NCBI RefSeq assembly: GCF_026151205.1
Contig: NC_087083.1
Location: 7,544,460 to 7,604,459 of the forward strand
Reading direction: 5' to 3'
Source: Bolinopsis microptera
Lineage: Eukaryota; Ctenophora; Tentaculata; Lobata; Bolinopsidae
Length of the DNA stretch: 60,000 bases
The position numbers and the translations under genes were made by a program. The notes under the pieces were generated by a model. That model was not told the origin of the DNA. It ran no database searches and saw only the letters and a program-made list of their open reading frames with translations. Positions 1-12,576 of this stretch are shown piece after piece (within the stretch, counting starts at the first letter, position 1; every line of letters starts with the position of its first letter).

Positions 1-2541
1 AATCGAATCAGGGAATGTTCTAGATCCCCACCAAATAAACTAAATATTGAAAGGTAAGTTAAGTTAATCAGACAGCTTATACCATCAATTATAATAATTA
101 TTTAATTATTCTCGTGTGAAGTGTAGCTTCAAGTTAGATAAATAGTTTAATAGTTTAAGTTAAACATATATTCCTAAACCCAACCAATTTAAGGATATCA
201 CACGGAAGTAGTATCAGTATCAGAGACTCTTGGGACAGGACAGATGTAGAAATGGTAGATAACAGCAGCAAGTCTGAACAACAGGGATCATCTAGAAACG
301 GCTGGCATCGGGACCGTCTTAATTCTGCGTATAATGTGAGTTGGGATAGGTTACTTGCTTAAGGTTACTTTAGGTAGGTTCGGCAGGGATCGCTTCTGGA
401 CAACAGTATCAAGTGCGTCCTCCAATCATTCCTGGCTTAGATCTTTTTGTAGGAATCAACTTTAAACATTCCTACGTCACGTATCAAAAATAAACAAAAG
501 ACACGACTTCAAATGTCCTTGTCAGCAACCAAATAAACAATCCCTTGATTAAACTATTTTGTTTGATACTAAAGATTTTTCGATTAACACTAACTACTTC
601 AGAACGACTTAAAGAGAAAGTACAGTGTGGTCCCAGTAGACGAGGAGGTGAGGAGTCTCTGTGCTACTAATTCCAGCTCAAACTTTAAAGCTTTCATCCT
701 CTCCACCAACACTTCCCAGTGTGAGTAATAACTACATGTCTTGTGTGATTTGAAACACAAGGAAAAGTTTTGATTTAATTAATAATAATGATGTGGGACC
801 CAAAATGTTTTATGTTTGGTTCATAATGGCAGAGTATTAAAATACCCGAAACAACTCAATTAATTAATCAGTTAAATCAACAGAATAATTTGAATAACTT
901 TGCAGTAGGCTCTAATCTAAATAACTTTGCAGCGGGTTCACATCACCGGACAATAGATATCAGTGTGATGCAGCCAAACAAGAGAGTGTGTTGCACAGAC
1001 TCCCCGCCTAGTCTGAGGAGACCAAGCATCAATGTGGAGAAAATGGCTCAGGTACTTGTATATACTAAAGAGGGTTATCGTGGGTTTTAGTTCTACGAAT
1101 CATGGATTATTCATTATATAAGTCGTTTTTTGCAATGATGCTACACTAAAAAAAATGTTTTCACATGTCCTTTCATTCCGAAAATGATAATCTCAACTTT
1201 TATTGTACTTCATTCAATATGTTTGTATTCTTCAGACTGTTCTGATACGAAGACCTGTTGTAAGAAAGGCTGGTGCCTCAAATCGTGTCTGGGTATGTTC
1301 TCACTAAAATTTAAATGATAGTTTATCAGAATTAAAAATTCATCTTTAGTATGTGCTAGCTATTCCGTTATTTTGATTTATAAGAATCTACATTAACTTT
1401 AATACGAGCATGTCTGCTGTCCACACGTTTCTACTAAACTACTAAACTATCCACCGCGTATTTTTGTGTTTCTTCCACCTTATTTCTGCAGAAATGAACA
1501 CTTTATGAAACTCCATTTTATGACGGCTATAAAACCAATTAAAACAATTTCTGCCACATAAAAAATCGGATTATTCGCGACTCATGACTCCCAATCTGAC
1601 CTAGTTCTCTCAACATAACAGAGAACATTTGTGCATGTTGCCCGTAGAAACGAGCTTCTATTCGATTAGGCTAATCTAGAAGCGTATTCATCTAATTGTG
1701 AGAAATACAACATTTACCCGTCACCTGGGCCGGCTACAAATCGGATAGATCTGAACTTTAAAACCTTTGTTAAGACAGATTATAATAAATTGTAAGCAAT
1801 ATGGATCTACTTATGCTTCTACTTAGCCTTAAATTCCCATAGTAAGTATTTGTGACAGTTACAAATAAGATTAAATCAAGCAGTGCTCTGGTGTGAAATA
1901 CAGTGATCAACAAACTTACAGAGTCACAGAGAGCTATTAATACACACTGTTAATAAGTGCGAAGAACGGTTGCCACGGTAACAGCTGATATTCCAGCTTT
2001 GGGGAATTCTTGGAATATTTGACATTCGCGGTAAAAGCCACATTTACCTGGATTCTGATATTTTCAGAGGCGATTTAATGTTTTTTAGTCATTATTTTAT
2101 CTGCAATTGGAGTTATCATAAGTAAACATTAGTGAATTTGGTGTACTGGAAGTTTTGAGGTGGTTCCAAGTTGAGTAAAGTAAGCTAAGAAAAGTATTAG
2201 TATTATCAATCCGTGCGTCATATAACACTCATTGAGATGGTGTGTTTGCAATATTGGTTAATAGATTAAATTATAAAGGATCTCTACTTATAATACTGGT
2301 GTGCGCCATGGTAGGCAGTATGATCACCCTGTGCGAGATTTAGACACAATCACAAAAAATAACTGAATCTTACAACGTTGTATTTAGATCCAGTAAAATA
2401 CTTAACCATTAACATTTTAATACATCACATCATGGTAAACTGACACTAAACTTCCAACAGTCAACGAAAGAAGACAACATGATAAGAAGACCGATTCCAA
2501 CGAAACAGCCCTCCAACCTCATCCCAACCTCCACTACTTGA
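1..2541 (+). CDS. Hypothetical protein, 3' part of a multi-exon gene (partial at window start)
   Basis: Exon model: 1-53 (partial), 224-335, 884-1051, 1236-1292 and 2461-2541 (stop 2539-2541). Every join keeps frame: only one frame of 1-53 is open, it ends at a GTAAGT donor, and the next exon ends at GTGAGT. The second exon has in-frame tandem acceptors at 217 and 223. The encoded stretch is polar and looks disordered, rich in Ser, Asn and Arg, with a short internal repeat NLNNFA in exon 3 and a basic tail with two RRP motifs. I recognise no domain and no function. The last exon is the least certain: it is short, its acceptor is ordinary, and the gene could instead continue downstream. The 5' end lies outside the window. 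Confidence 0.5.
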
Positions 2542-4317
2542 AGACACTAGCTCCCCCCATCTAGTCTACTCCCTGGATTTAGGTAGCAGCTTCTGACCTC
2601 ATCAGACGATCACGTGACACATGATGTAGATTGGTCACGTGTCAAGAAAACATTGATTTCATCAAACTTGTCACCTAGGTCACAATCGACATTCCACCAG
2701 TTCCAGAGAATTTTAATTAGAGTTTACGCAATTGAGCCGCGCATCAATTAGAATGCTGGAAAGCCTTACTTTGATTGAGCCGCGCATCAATTAGAATGCT
2801 GGAACACAGTACTTTAATTGACTTAGTAGCTGTTGTGACGTTTATATATTTTTTACTGCACTTCAATTAGGATTGAACTGGTAGGTCAAGTCCTGGAGGT
2901 TGGTTGAAAGTGATAGTTGAGATTTACAAGATTTGTCGCATTAAGTCTAAGATTTAAGATCTATCGATTCCGATAGTGATTTAAAATATTTAACAGTAAG
3001 TCTGTTTCTATAAAGATGCAATAGTGCATGCATGCAATGGAATTTTAGATGTGGTAAGAACCAGATTATTTAATATGCTAACATTTTGTGAGAGTAGGTA
3101 TGGTTATCGGAAGCACCATTAAACTGCAGCAGTTGCACTCATAGTGCCATATTTGCTGAATATTTCTAAAAGACAACAAGGGTGTCAGCATGGGATCGTT
3201 CAATTTTTAATTTAGTAATCTCCGCCCTCTTTATTGGTGCCTCTGATGTGTCTTACATGGTGCATGACTGATCTTGCAATATTCCGATGCATTATACCAT
3301 TGCATTGGGATATTTGTAACTAACGGTAGGTAATCAAGTTTAATGACTTGAAAGAATTGTTTGATCGATTCTGTTTCGGTTCCAAATACGTTAAGGGATG
3401 AATATTGAATATTGGAGAAAGAGCCCATGGGTAAATGGTAATTCATGATGTAATCATTTATTGGTTCAAGATACTATTTGCTTTTTGGGTACCATTAGAA
3501 CCCAATGCATGTACCATTATATTTTCCACTCCTAATTGTTCTAGCATGACGATTTTTAAATGCACCATGAATTTTGTTCTCTTTTTCAATGATTTAGTTG
3601 TCTAAGAAAGGCAATAATGGATGAATCTAGAAATTGGAAATACTTCTCAATTGTGTGGCAGTTGATTATTCAATAGATTTTTAAGTAGTGTCAAGATTGA
3701 ATTTAAAATGGAGTCAATTATGAGTCATTAAGTTTTTTAACTAGTCTCAAAATTGTTTTAAATTGCATTTGCATAACAAAGGGTGTCCCCGATTTAAATC
3801 TTTAAAATCCTCTCTTTAGATAAAGCTTTCCATTCTGAGGTTGTGAAGTTTTTAAAACATTTCCTTGTGTTTCACCAGAATGAAAATCAGTTATCATTGT
3901 GCGATTAACGATGATTTTGAATAAAATTGTTTATACGAATAGCTGTACACTATAGAAGCTAGAAGCATGTTACAAACGTATGTACAAATGTACAGGCAAA
4001 ACTGCATGATGGATTTTCTGTTAATTGCTTTAATAATGATATACAAATTATATACAATATACATAGTGTATAAAATTACTTGTACATAGTTTATGATCCG
4101 ATTTTATAGAAAAACAGCAGTTTTATTCGCAACACAATTCTGTACTACCTTACGAGACATATTTATGTTCGACATAATTCCGGTGATCTAAATGATTTGG
4201 GAATGAATATATGGAAATTTTTTCCGAAAACCGCCACATTTCGTACTCCAAATTAAATCATGGTATTTGGGGATTTTTTCATCTCCTTTAATTTTACATA
4301 AATGAAACCCAATATTT
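2542..4317. other. Intergenic AT-rich stretch
   Basis: No exon with credible frame and splice sites was found. The only structure noted is a 43-bp direct duplication near 2731-2803, listed separately. Confidence 0.5.
2731..2803 (+). repeat. Two-copy 43-bp tandem duplication
   Basis: A unit starting ATTGAGCCGCGCATC is repeated after 43 bp with near identity (starts 2731 and 2774). Its GC-rich core stands out from the AT-rich surroundings. Confidence 0.85.
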
Positions 4318-7305
4318 GACGAAACGAAACGAAACGAAACGAAACACTGTATTTACTACCCCGCTACTATGCGACAAAGATATTGTATAAAGTTAACTAA
4401 ATAATTTACACAATACGGTGCCCATGTCTGAGCGGCTCTCCTCAAATAACTTTCTCTCCTCCTCGGAGCAGAAAGTTAAAAACAAAACACGGGTCTCATA
4501 AATCAAAGAATACTAAATAATGTTAAAGAGATAATATCAGATTAACTGTCGCAAAAAATGGTTAAAGTATACATATTACATAATTGATTTTATTGACACA
4601 CCGATAAAAACCAGAAAAACAAGAAGTGGATACTCGGAAAACAAAAAATAACACAAAAAAAGACTAGAAGCCACAAAAAATAGCTTAACCAGGCTATAGT
4701 TGATCATACAAATAGTTCTTTAACTTACCCTTAAAAGAGACAATATTGTCGATGTTACGGACATTAAGAGGGAGAGAATTCCATGATTCAGGTGCATAGT
4801 TGCTGAACCGCCTGCTAGTTGCCTTCAATTTAGAGAACTTAGGTGTCTTCATAAGAAGGTTGCATGCTGTTTTTGTTCTGGTTTCTTTGACAGCCTTATC
4901 ATCTCTGTTCATTTGAACCAACTCTTGGAGGTACATTGGTGCCAATCCATGGGTCACTTTGAAACAGATGAGACACACTTTGAAAAATATCCTCTTTTCA
5001 ACAGGGAGAATATGAGCTTTCTTGTAGAAAGGAGACAAGTCAGTATTTCTGTCATATATGTCGTAAATGAAACGTATCCCTGCATTTAGAACAGATTGCA
5101 GCTTCTTCACTCTAGTCTTTGAAAGATTCATGTAAAGGGCATTACAATAGTCCAGCTTTGATATGATCAGTTGTTTGACCAGCATGAGCTTAACTCTCTC
5201 ATCTAGATACTTTCTGATAGTTCTAAGATTGTTCATTGTCCAGGAACAGTTCTTCCTAACGTTGTTAATCTGTCTTTCCATGTTGAGAGATTCATCTAGT
5301 AACACTCCAAGACTCTTCCAGGTATCATTTTTACATACAGTTGGTGTAATAATGGTGTCACCAAACTTTATTGTTATTTCAAGGTCAAACTTCTTCAGTA
5401 CCAAAGGCTTTCCGATGACTAACAATTCTGTCTTGCTCTCATTCAGTTTCATGAAATTATTAACCATCCATACTTTGATTTCAGACAGACAGTCATTGAT
5501 CCTACTAGTGACATTCTGCAGCTCCATGGGTCTCATCGGGTGGAAAGCTATATAAAGTTGTGAGTCATCTGCATAAAGCTGAATATCGAGACCATACTTT
5601 CTAGCTATTTCCTGGAGCAGCTTAATGTATAAGATGAACAGGATCGGTCCCAATAGAGAGCCCTGGGGTACCCCAAACAACAGACACAGGAAGTCAGATA
5701 ATGAGTCATCTACCTTAACCTTGAAAAACCTGCCTGAGAGGTATGAACTAAACCATTTCAATGCAGAGTCCTTAATACCAAAATCTTTTGCCAGCTTCTT
5801 AAGAAGGATTGTATGATCAATCGTGTCGAAAGCAGCAGAGAGATCAAGTAGGACTACAATCACAATGTTGTTCTTCTGCACTTCCTTAAGAATATCGTCT
5901 GCCATCCTGACCATCAGGGTTTCACAACTGTGGTTCGCTCTGTATCCAGACTGAACTGGGCAATGCAGACTGTTTAAATGTAAGTGATTGTTTAACTGCT
6001 CAAGTACAATCTTTTCAATCAGTTTAGACATAACTGCAAGATTTGAGACTGGTCTGTAATTCTTCAGAATATCTGGATCAGCATTCTTCTTCTTGATAGT
6101 GGGCTTGACCAGTGCGGTCTTCATCTCGGCTGGAAACACACCTTGTAACATAGAACCGTTTATTATGTGCAGGAGGATCGGTGCCAACTCCTGAGAGCAT
6201 TTCTTCAACATGAAAGTCGGAATAGGGTCAAGACTACAAAACTTGTTAGACATCTTAGAAATGGTGTGTAACAGGTGCTGCCTAGTGATGGAGTGAAATT
6301 TATCAAATGATGGCCCTGAATAGGTGCTTTCAAGATTCTCTGACGATGACAAGTTCCCTCCGATATGACTTCCTTCTTCTTCTATCCCAAGTCTGATATC
6401 ATTCACTTTATCCGCAAAGAAAACTTTAAAACTTTCTGCCAGTTTTTTAGTGTCATTACCATGTGGCCTTTCTTGGGTAGTTTCACCCGTGAGTCTATAA
6501 ACTTTCTTGTACAGAGCCTTCGTATCTCCCGCAGAGGCTAAGAGGGCTTTTCTATTGTAAGTAATCCTCTTCTGTCGCTCAATGACAATAAATTTGTTCC
6601 TAAGGTTGACAAAAATATCCTTCTGTCCGTTGCCTTTCCTCCAGGCTCTCTCAGCTGCTCTCCTCTGCCTCTGTAAAGCTTTCAGATCCTGATCCATCCA
6701 AGGTTTACCTTTGTCTTCACTCTTCATCTCCTTACTGATCACAGGACAGTGCTTGTACATAAGTTCCAATAGAATACTATTGTACATCTTAACTGACTCA
6801 TCAAGACTCTCAGAGCACCAAGCATCTCTTTTACAGAGATCAGAAACCAAAATATCTGCTTTGAAATCCTCAACCACAATACTTTTAAAATCACGGTAGT
6901 TCATCACCCTAGTATCATTCAAAGAGGTCTTCAGGCTCACAGACACTACAAATTTAACAAGAAAATGATCTGATCTAGTCCCAGATTCCACAATGTTAAT
7001 AGAAGTTATAGAGTCTTTAAAGACTTTGGTCGTTATCACGAGGTCAAGAGTTCCTCCTTGATTGTGAGTTCTTTCTAGTGGTACACATTGGATGAAACCA
7101 AGCTGATCAAGAAGGGAAAGAAACTTTGCGGGGTAAAGATCTTTAGGTCTTTCAACATGTAAATTAAAATCCCCTGCAATCACCGGGGTTCCTGGCTTAC
7201 CGGACAAATCAATTTGAGAAAATTTAAAACACAAATTTTCTCTGATCAGCTGTTTCATCTTGTAAACAATTTCTCCAGAGCCTTCGAAAGTTAGCCTCAA
7301 CTTAA
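4318..7305 (-). mobile_element. CR1/L2-like non-LTR retrotransposon, 5'-truncated
   Basis: A minus-strand LINE carrying one long intact frame (4694-7300). The 3' end is marked by a short tandem tail on the element's strand, about five TTTCG units (plus-strand 4320-4345), as is usual for CR1/L2-type elements, which end in short repeats rather than poly(A). The 5' end stops inside the endonuclease domain, which fits incomplete reverse transcription. No clear target duplication was found. It lies between the gene at 1-2541 and the orphan exon at 8685, antisense to both. Confidence 0.85.
4694..7300 (-). CDS. LINE ORF2 fragment: partial AP endonuclease plus reverse transcriptase
   Basis: 868 residues uninterrupted. 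Residues 41-120 are the C-terminal part of an exonuclease-endonuclease-phosphatase domain: GDFN at 43-46, a TLDLVIT block near 84-90 and SDHF near 110-113. The N-terminal catalytic part of that domain is missing. The reverse transcriptase spans about 395-640, with LDLSAAFDTIDH near 485-496, GVPQGSLLGP near 543-552 and the catalytic YADD at 576-579. The C-terminal helical region is typical of the CR1/L2 group. The catalytic motifs are intact and there are no stops, so the insertion is fairly young, but without a full endonuclease it should not mobilise itself. The start is simply the first Met of the open frame, not a biological start. Confidence 0.93.
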   Translation of the reverse strand: MRLTFEGSGEIVYKMKQLIRENLCFKFSQIDLSGKPGTPVIAGDFNLHVERPKDLYPAKFLSLLDQLGFIQCVPLERTHNQGGTLDLVITTKVFKDSITSINIVESGTRSDHFLVKFVVSVSLKTSLNDTRVMNYRDFKSIVVEDFKADILVSDLCKRDAWCSESLDESVKMYNSILLELMYKHCPVISKEMKSEDKGKPWMDQDLKALQRQRRAAERAWRKGNGQKDIFVNLRNKFIVIERQKRITYNRKALLASAGDTKALYKKVYRLTGETTQERPHGNDTKKLAESFKVFFADKVNDIRLGIEEEGSHIGGNLSSSENLESTYSGPSFDKFHSITRQHLLHTISKMSNKFCSLDPIPTFMLKKCSQELAPILLHIINGSMLQGVFPAEMKTALVKPTIKKKNADPDILKNYRPVSNLAVMSKLIEKIVLEQLNNHLHLNSLHCPVQSGYRANHSCETLMVRMADDILKEVQKNNIVIVVLLDLSAAFDTIDHTILLKKLAKDFGIKDSALKWFSSYLSGRFFKVKVDDSLSDFLCLLFGVPQGSLLGPILFILYIKLLQEIARKYGLDIQLYADDSQLYIAFHPMRPMELQNVTSRINDCLSEIKVWMVNNFMKLNESKTELLVIGKPLVLKKFDLEITIKFGDTIITPTVCKNDTWKSLGVLLDESLNMERQINNVRKNCSWTMNNLRTIRKYLDERVKLMLVKQLIISKLDYCNALYMNLSKTRVKKLQSVLNAGIRFIYDIYDRNTDLSPFYKKAHILPVEKRIFFKVCLICFKVTHGLAPMYLQELVQMNRDDKAVKETRTKTACNLLMKTPKFSKLKATSRRFSNYAPESWNSLPLNVRNIDNIVSFKGKLKNYLYDQL

Positions 7306-8684
7306 CTTATAATCCTCCAGAGGGTATAGGAGACCAACAGTGTTTTTTATCTTCCACTACTCCCAAAATTTCACTGCCGTGGCCTAGAGCTTGCTTAGTT
7401 TTAATGGAACGTGTCCAAAATCATTTTTAAAGCAATTAATGATCGAGTATGTGGTGTTTTTGTCTCGTATAATTACGCGGCCGGGTGTACTTTTTCGGCT
7501 TTATAATTTGAGGAATGAGGGGATCAAGATGTGATCAACCTTGAACGGTCCTTATTATAAGCATTAAAGATGAAACGATATAAATAAAGGCCATTCAATT
7601 TCAAATGAGGGCAGATGAGGTATGCCGAAATATGGGTGACTGACAACTGAAACCAATTGAACCTAGTTCCCACGCAGTTAACAGCTGCACCCAATCAGCT
7701 TAATTAGGTGACCAATCAGCTTAAATCCCAAAACATTGGCAACCAAGGCTAGTAAGAAGGCTTATTTGCAAATTTATACTCTAGGAATGTACAAGAGAAC
7801 TGTTTAAAAGGATGGCCACCACGCTTATTTAATATTTAGTTATTTGCTTCAGGCTGATTACTGTACCATTTCATCTTTTAAGGTAATGGTTCCAAAGATA
7901 TGGATCATCTTACACCAAATATACTTTACTGTTAGTGTTACAGTTTACGCTTTATTTATGAGTCGTAATGAAAATTACCAGACAAAGAATGAATGAAAAT
8001 ATTTGCCGGCATATGTTTTGATAATGAGCGTATTTCCATTATGAGAAAAAAAAGATAAAAATAAATGGAACGATTTTTTTTCATGATAAATATGCTATAT
8101 GGATTCAAAAGTATCATATTATAATTATAAAAAGGATATAATATAATAAAGCGACTGCACTACGTCCATAATAAGATGTCTTCTCCATTTGTCTCAGGGC
8201 CATTATACGTAAGTTAATATTACTATAGCAGGATGAGGATGGTCGATAATTGTTCGTGCTCCTAAATTAATACTATTCGACTGTTGTTCATGTTGCCTTC
8301 AGCAAATTAAATTTCTATTTATCTGTTCACCTAAACAATAAAGTTTCGCAATAATTGAGTTGATGGTAGCCGATGGGGGCACAGTCCACTCCAAGCTTAC
8401 TAGTACATTATACTTCTTATGGGTTGTTGTTTCTTTCTTATAATACTACTAGTTCGTATTTGCAGTACACTTTCTTTCATTTCCTACATGCTTTAGATAA
8501 CATTCTTCTAAATTACACCCCTTCACTTCATTCATTTTATTTCAAATCCTGACCTCCGCGTACAATTAAATCATATGAGGACTCTCGCCATGCGAGTTAA
8601 ACGATTCCGTCGGGCACCGTTGGTTTTGAGAGGTATTGCACCATTTATTTTTTAAACAATTTATTTTATAACGGGCGTCTCCAG
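7306..8684. other. Intergenic stretch
   Basis: AT-rich sequence without a supported gene. A short open run near 8573-8630 ends at a GT but is in the wrong phase to join the exon at 8685. Confidence 0.4.
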
Positions 8685-8874
8685 ACAACATCTGGACAGC
8701 AACACTCCGGCTCCAGTGAATACAGATATCAAGTTCTTAGAGGCAATCCATGGCCCTTCTTCCTTATCTTATCAGTTCAAGGAGAAACTGGATTTATCAT
8801 CTCTTTTGAAGCCCGTTGAGAAAGCAAACAGTTGGACACAAGACTTGGACAAGACGCCACTGATTGAAGATTAA
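8685..8874 (+). CDS. Orphan terminal exon candidate, unknown protein
   Basis: After a CTCCAG acceptor (8681-8684) the sequence is open for 63 codons in phase 2 and stops with TAA at 8872-8874. The peptide looks like ordinary soluble protein (short motifs such as DIKFLEAIHGPSS and LSSLLKPVEKA) and is more GC-rich than its flanks. An AATAAA-type signal follows within about 60 bp. No upstream exon with matching phase was found; the model at 1-1292 ends in phase 0 and cannot join directly. It may belong to that gene through a missed exon, with the LINE sitting in an intron, or be a gene remnant. I do not recognise the family. Confidence 0.4.
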
Positions 8875-9557
8875 ACTCTGTTTGATTGTCTATAAAATTA
8901 TCCCAGACGTCCAATAATTAACCAGTAAATAAATAATTTAAATATTGTAAACGATTCCTTGCTATGCTATTTTACCGAAAGAAGCGTTAACTTCACGTTT
9001 GCAATGTCTAGTATGCTAAACAAGTGGTGCTCCCATTAAACGGCTAGTCTACATATAAAGAGTTTTAATAATTGCTCTCTATCCTAGTTATTCTATTTGT
9101 TGCCTTACATAGCTACACAAACAAATCTTGGCAGTGCCCATTACATCAGCTCCCTCAAGGAAATCAATGGTGGACAAGTAGAACCTGTTAAGAGTTAAAT
9201 ACCATTCTTTAAGTACCATTCTGGGAATTTGGTAATCTAGCTAGGCACACTTAAGTGTTAAGTACTATTCTTCTTTAACAGACATGAGTATATAATGCCT
9301 GTTAAATACTGTTCACGACAATACTATTGTCTTAATGGACCTGCACCGAGAGATGATGCATAGAAAGAGCTGATGGTTTGTTACAAGACTTTAGAGTGAG
9401 CTTATAATGTGTTTATAGTGAGCATTGTTTTCCAGGAGGGTATTTGTTATGTAACGTTAGATTCTATATCTACTTTGGTTAGTAGTAGCATTACTAAGTG
9501 ATCGGAGCTCTCCATATATTATCTCTGTCCGCATCAGGGTTCGCAGTTCCTCTTTAT

Positions 9558-9845
9558 AGTTTGCAATACGATCTTATAATGATAGCTTTTAGTTTGTATT
9601 AATATTGTATGTTGAAGTGGTAGCGGAGTAGCTGACTCAGACGATTTCTGACAACTAAAAATATTCGGGGATAAAAAGTGCAACTACAACCTACTCCAAT
9701 TATAATCGTATAAAGTTTGTAATACTAATACAATAATCAGTAATACAATCTTACGATGATAGCTTTAAGTTTGTATGTGACATGTGGTAGTGGTAGCGGA
9801 GCAACTGCCCGGCAACGTCTGACAACTAAAAATATTCAGGGGTAA
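9558..9845 (+). repeat. Diverged two-copy segmental duplication
   Basis: About 9558-9665 and 9735-9845 align with scattered differences, sharing blocks such as TCTGACAACTAAAAATATTC. The period is about 180 bp. Confidence 0.7.
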
Positions 9846-10358
9846 AATATGCTCCCAAGGGGCGACAAGAAACTTTAGGGACCCCAAAAACTAAAGTCTG
9901 ACCTTTTAAAAAATTAAGCAGGGGCGGTACGTAGGTACTTTTCGCCACCGCGTAGCCCGATCGGCGGAGGGGATGCATGCGGAGGGGATGCATGCGAACC
10001 CGTCTCCTGTATTGACGTCATCTAATATCAATATTATCCTAATATATTAGGTATCCCACTATGTTCTTTAACGATAGCTTATTATGTCAATTAGATTATT
10101 GAACCGCAATCGGTAGAGATTTTTTTTGTGGACAGACTTTGCTACTGATGTGGAGTTTGTTTTTGTGGACCAATTAAGCTTATATGTTTTCGCTTTTATT
10201 TGCGATGTATACTTTTGCGGTATTCAGAACGGGTTGGACGAACGTTCTAACCCAGTTTTACAACATTAATTCATACATTTTTTGTTACCGTTTTGATTTT
10301 TTGGTACCTTTAGTGTCCTTAAATAACTCAAGGATTCGTGAAACTCAGCCATTGATAA

Positions 10359-10457
10359 TGATAAGGACCTGTGGCTGGAGAATATGACAATACAATCAAG
10401 TCGTATGTGACCAAGACTTAATTTGTATTGTGTCATATTCTCCACAGTTCCTTATCA
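10359..10457. repeat. Long imperfect hairpin (pre-miRNA or MITE-like)
   Basis: The arms ATAAGGA...GAGAATATGACAATACAA and TTGTATTG...CATATTCTCCACAG...CCTTAT are reverse complements with small bulges, around a loop of roughly 25 nt. The size suits a metazoan pre-miRNA, but a tiny foldback element is equally possible. Confidence 0.6.
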
Positions 10458-11823
10458 TATGTACTCAAAATCAAGTCTTATTTATATTTTAATTTTCAGT
10501 GGTAGCAGTAGCACTGCTAGTAGTTCTGCTACTGCCGCAGCTATAACCTACTCCAATTAATCGTAAAAACAGGCCAAGTTTAACTTTACGTGTTATGTAA
10601 ATGTTAACAATGTTAAACTTAACAATGTCATGTCACAATCAGTCAATACGCCACATAACATATGCTTTCATAGTTGTAAGTTTCATGTTCCTTCAAAACC
10701 GATTTTCTAATTATTTACTTATTACACCTTCTATCTGCACTGAATAAGCTTGAAACTGGCTGGAAGAGGTTAGTAAGCCCCATCATAGCGAATCTGTGTT
10801 TGATTATTTAATGTTCTAAGAAAAGTTTTTAATTCAGTAGCCTTTTATTTTGTATACTATCGATATTTAATGAAAAACAAAAGAGGGTGAATTTCGGCAA
10901 ATGAATAACTTGTCAAGCTGGATCACAATCCCTCAACAGATTGAAATTGAGTAATTTTAGTCACGTCAGTCGCTTATACACACAATGTGTTGGAATCTTA
11001 TTTTATAGCTCGCCTAGTCCAGCCATTATCCTGTCCATCTAATTGTAAAACCTTCAATAAGAGTATAAGGATAATTCTATGTTTATACATCTCGTATTGT
11101 CAGGAAACTCAGCGTAATAAATTACGTGAGTTAATTATCGTTATAACACAACAATCGTGTAAAGATGTAAGGTAACGTTGTATTAATATACTACGCCATT
11201 TGATAGCTTAACCTGAGAACGTGCCAAAACGCTGCAAATTTGGTGAATTGTTCAGCTTAACTAATATTTAATGCGGTGTTTTTTGTGTCCAAATTTATCA
11301 CCCTAACATTAGAAAGTTAGAAATTCATTTTGGCCCTGCCTACAGAATTGTATCTTATGTGTGTTATTGCTGAGCTTGAGATTACATTTTGGGGCATGCC
11401 CACTATTAAATCTAGAATTGCTACGGAATAGGAGCTTAGGAGAATGGTTTCAATTTCAAATATCATGGAACAGCTCTAGTTCTACAGAAGCAAGAGGAAT
11501 CTATTTATAGTCGGTCTATGGTCGAATTTTTATTTGATTTTCCTATTTTCAATAATAATTTCTCCATTTGATTATACTCTACAAACTACCGCTCAGCCTT
11601 AAAGTTTATTTTCAATCCATTGGAACTATAGTATGTGATTTGATTAATTTTGTGCTGTTTTTTAACCTTATTAAATGATTCTTTCAAGAAAATGTTTGAT
11701 TTTTTTCTGAATTGTCTTAGCAAAATTACCCCCATCTATTCAGAAACATTAGAAATTTACACAATATAAATACAAATACTTGGAAAAAGAATGAGAAACT
11801 ATTTAACTTTCTTCCACATACGA

Positions 11824-11987
11824 TCTGGAGAACAGCCCTCTGGAATCTGGATACGTATCTAGTTGACTGGATACGTATCTAGTTGATAGAATCTGGAGAA
11901 CAGCCTTCTGGATACGTATCTAGTTGACTGGATACGTATCTAGTTGATAGAATCTGGAGAACAGCCTTCTGGATACGTATCTAGTTG
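11824..11987 (+). repeat. Nested tandem repeat
   Basis: About 2.5 copies of a roughly 60-bp unit containing GAATCTGGAGAACAGCC, in which GGATACGTATCTAGTTGA is itself duplicated. Confidence 0.85.
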
Positions 11988-12527
11988 AGTGATTAATCAA
12001 CCCCCGCTTAACAGCTCAGAGACTGCCGCCAGTACTAGGCCAAAGTCCGTTATACCACCCGTGCTCTAATTTGAAGGTTACTTATTACCCCAGTCAAGTT
12101 GTCATAACAACTGGATAAATAAGTTATAACGCATCATGATAATATTATCCGGTCTTCCTTGGCCTGGGTAGCCTGGGTCGTTAGCAAGTGGACTGGAGGG
12201 CATATTTGTAAATGTAAATACTTTGATTCGCTGATTGGGCAATACGGATCCATTTTAGGAAGTTCGGAGTTGCAGTGCAACATTAACAATGTTGTCCAAC
12301 AATATGGCAACGAAAACATGTAACAAAGCAACGTTCTGAAGTAGCTATTGAACAGTTTATACAAAAGTTCAAAAGTTTAATCTGATCGGCATGATTTAAA
12401 ATTATCTACTTCATTTATAATGATTTAGTTCAGGTAGCGTACTCTTCTTCGACAAATATTTTCCCTACATTTTTATTGCTGGTGATCCGATGGCTCACGT
12501 ACTCATGAACAAATCATCAGCAATTTA

Positions 12528-12576
12528 TGGAGCCAGGACCCAGGTGTTACCTGTCCACACCCTGGCTCCATAATAT
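12528..12576. repeat. Short perfect hairpin
   Basis: TTATGGAGCCAGG and its reverse complement flank a 23-nt loop. The function is unknown. Confidence 0.7.

Noticed and set aside
5163-5816. Plus-strand open frames within 5163-6899
   Set aside because: Antisense to the LINE reverse transcriptase frame.
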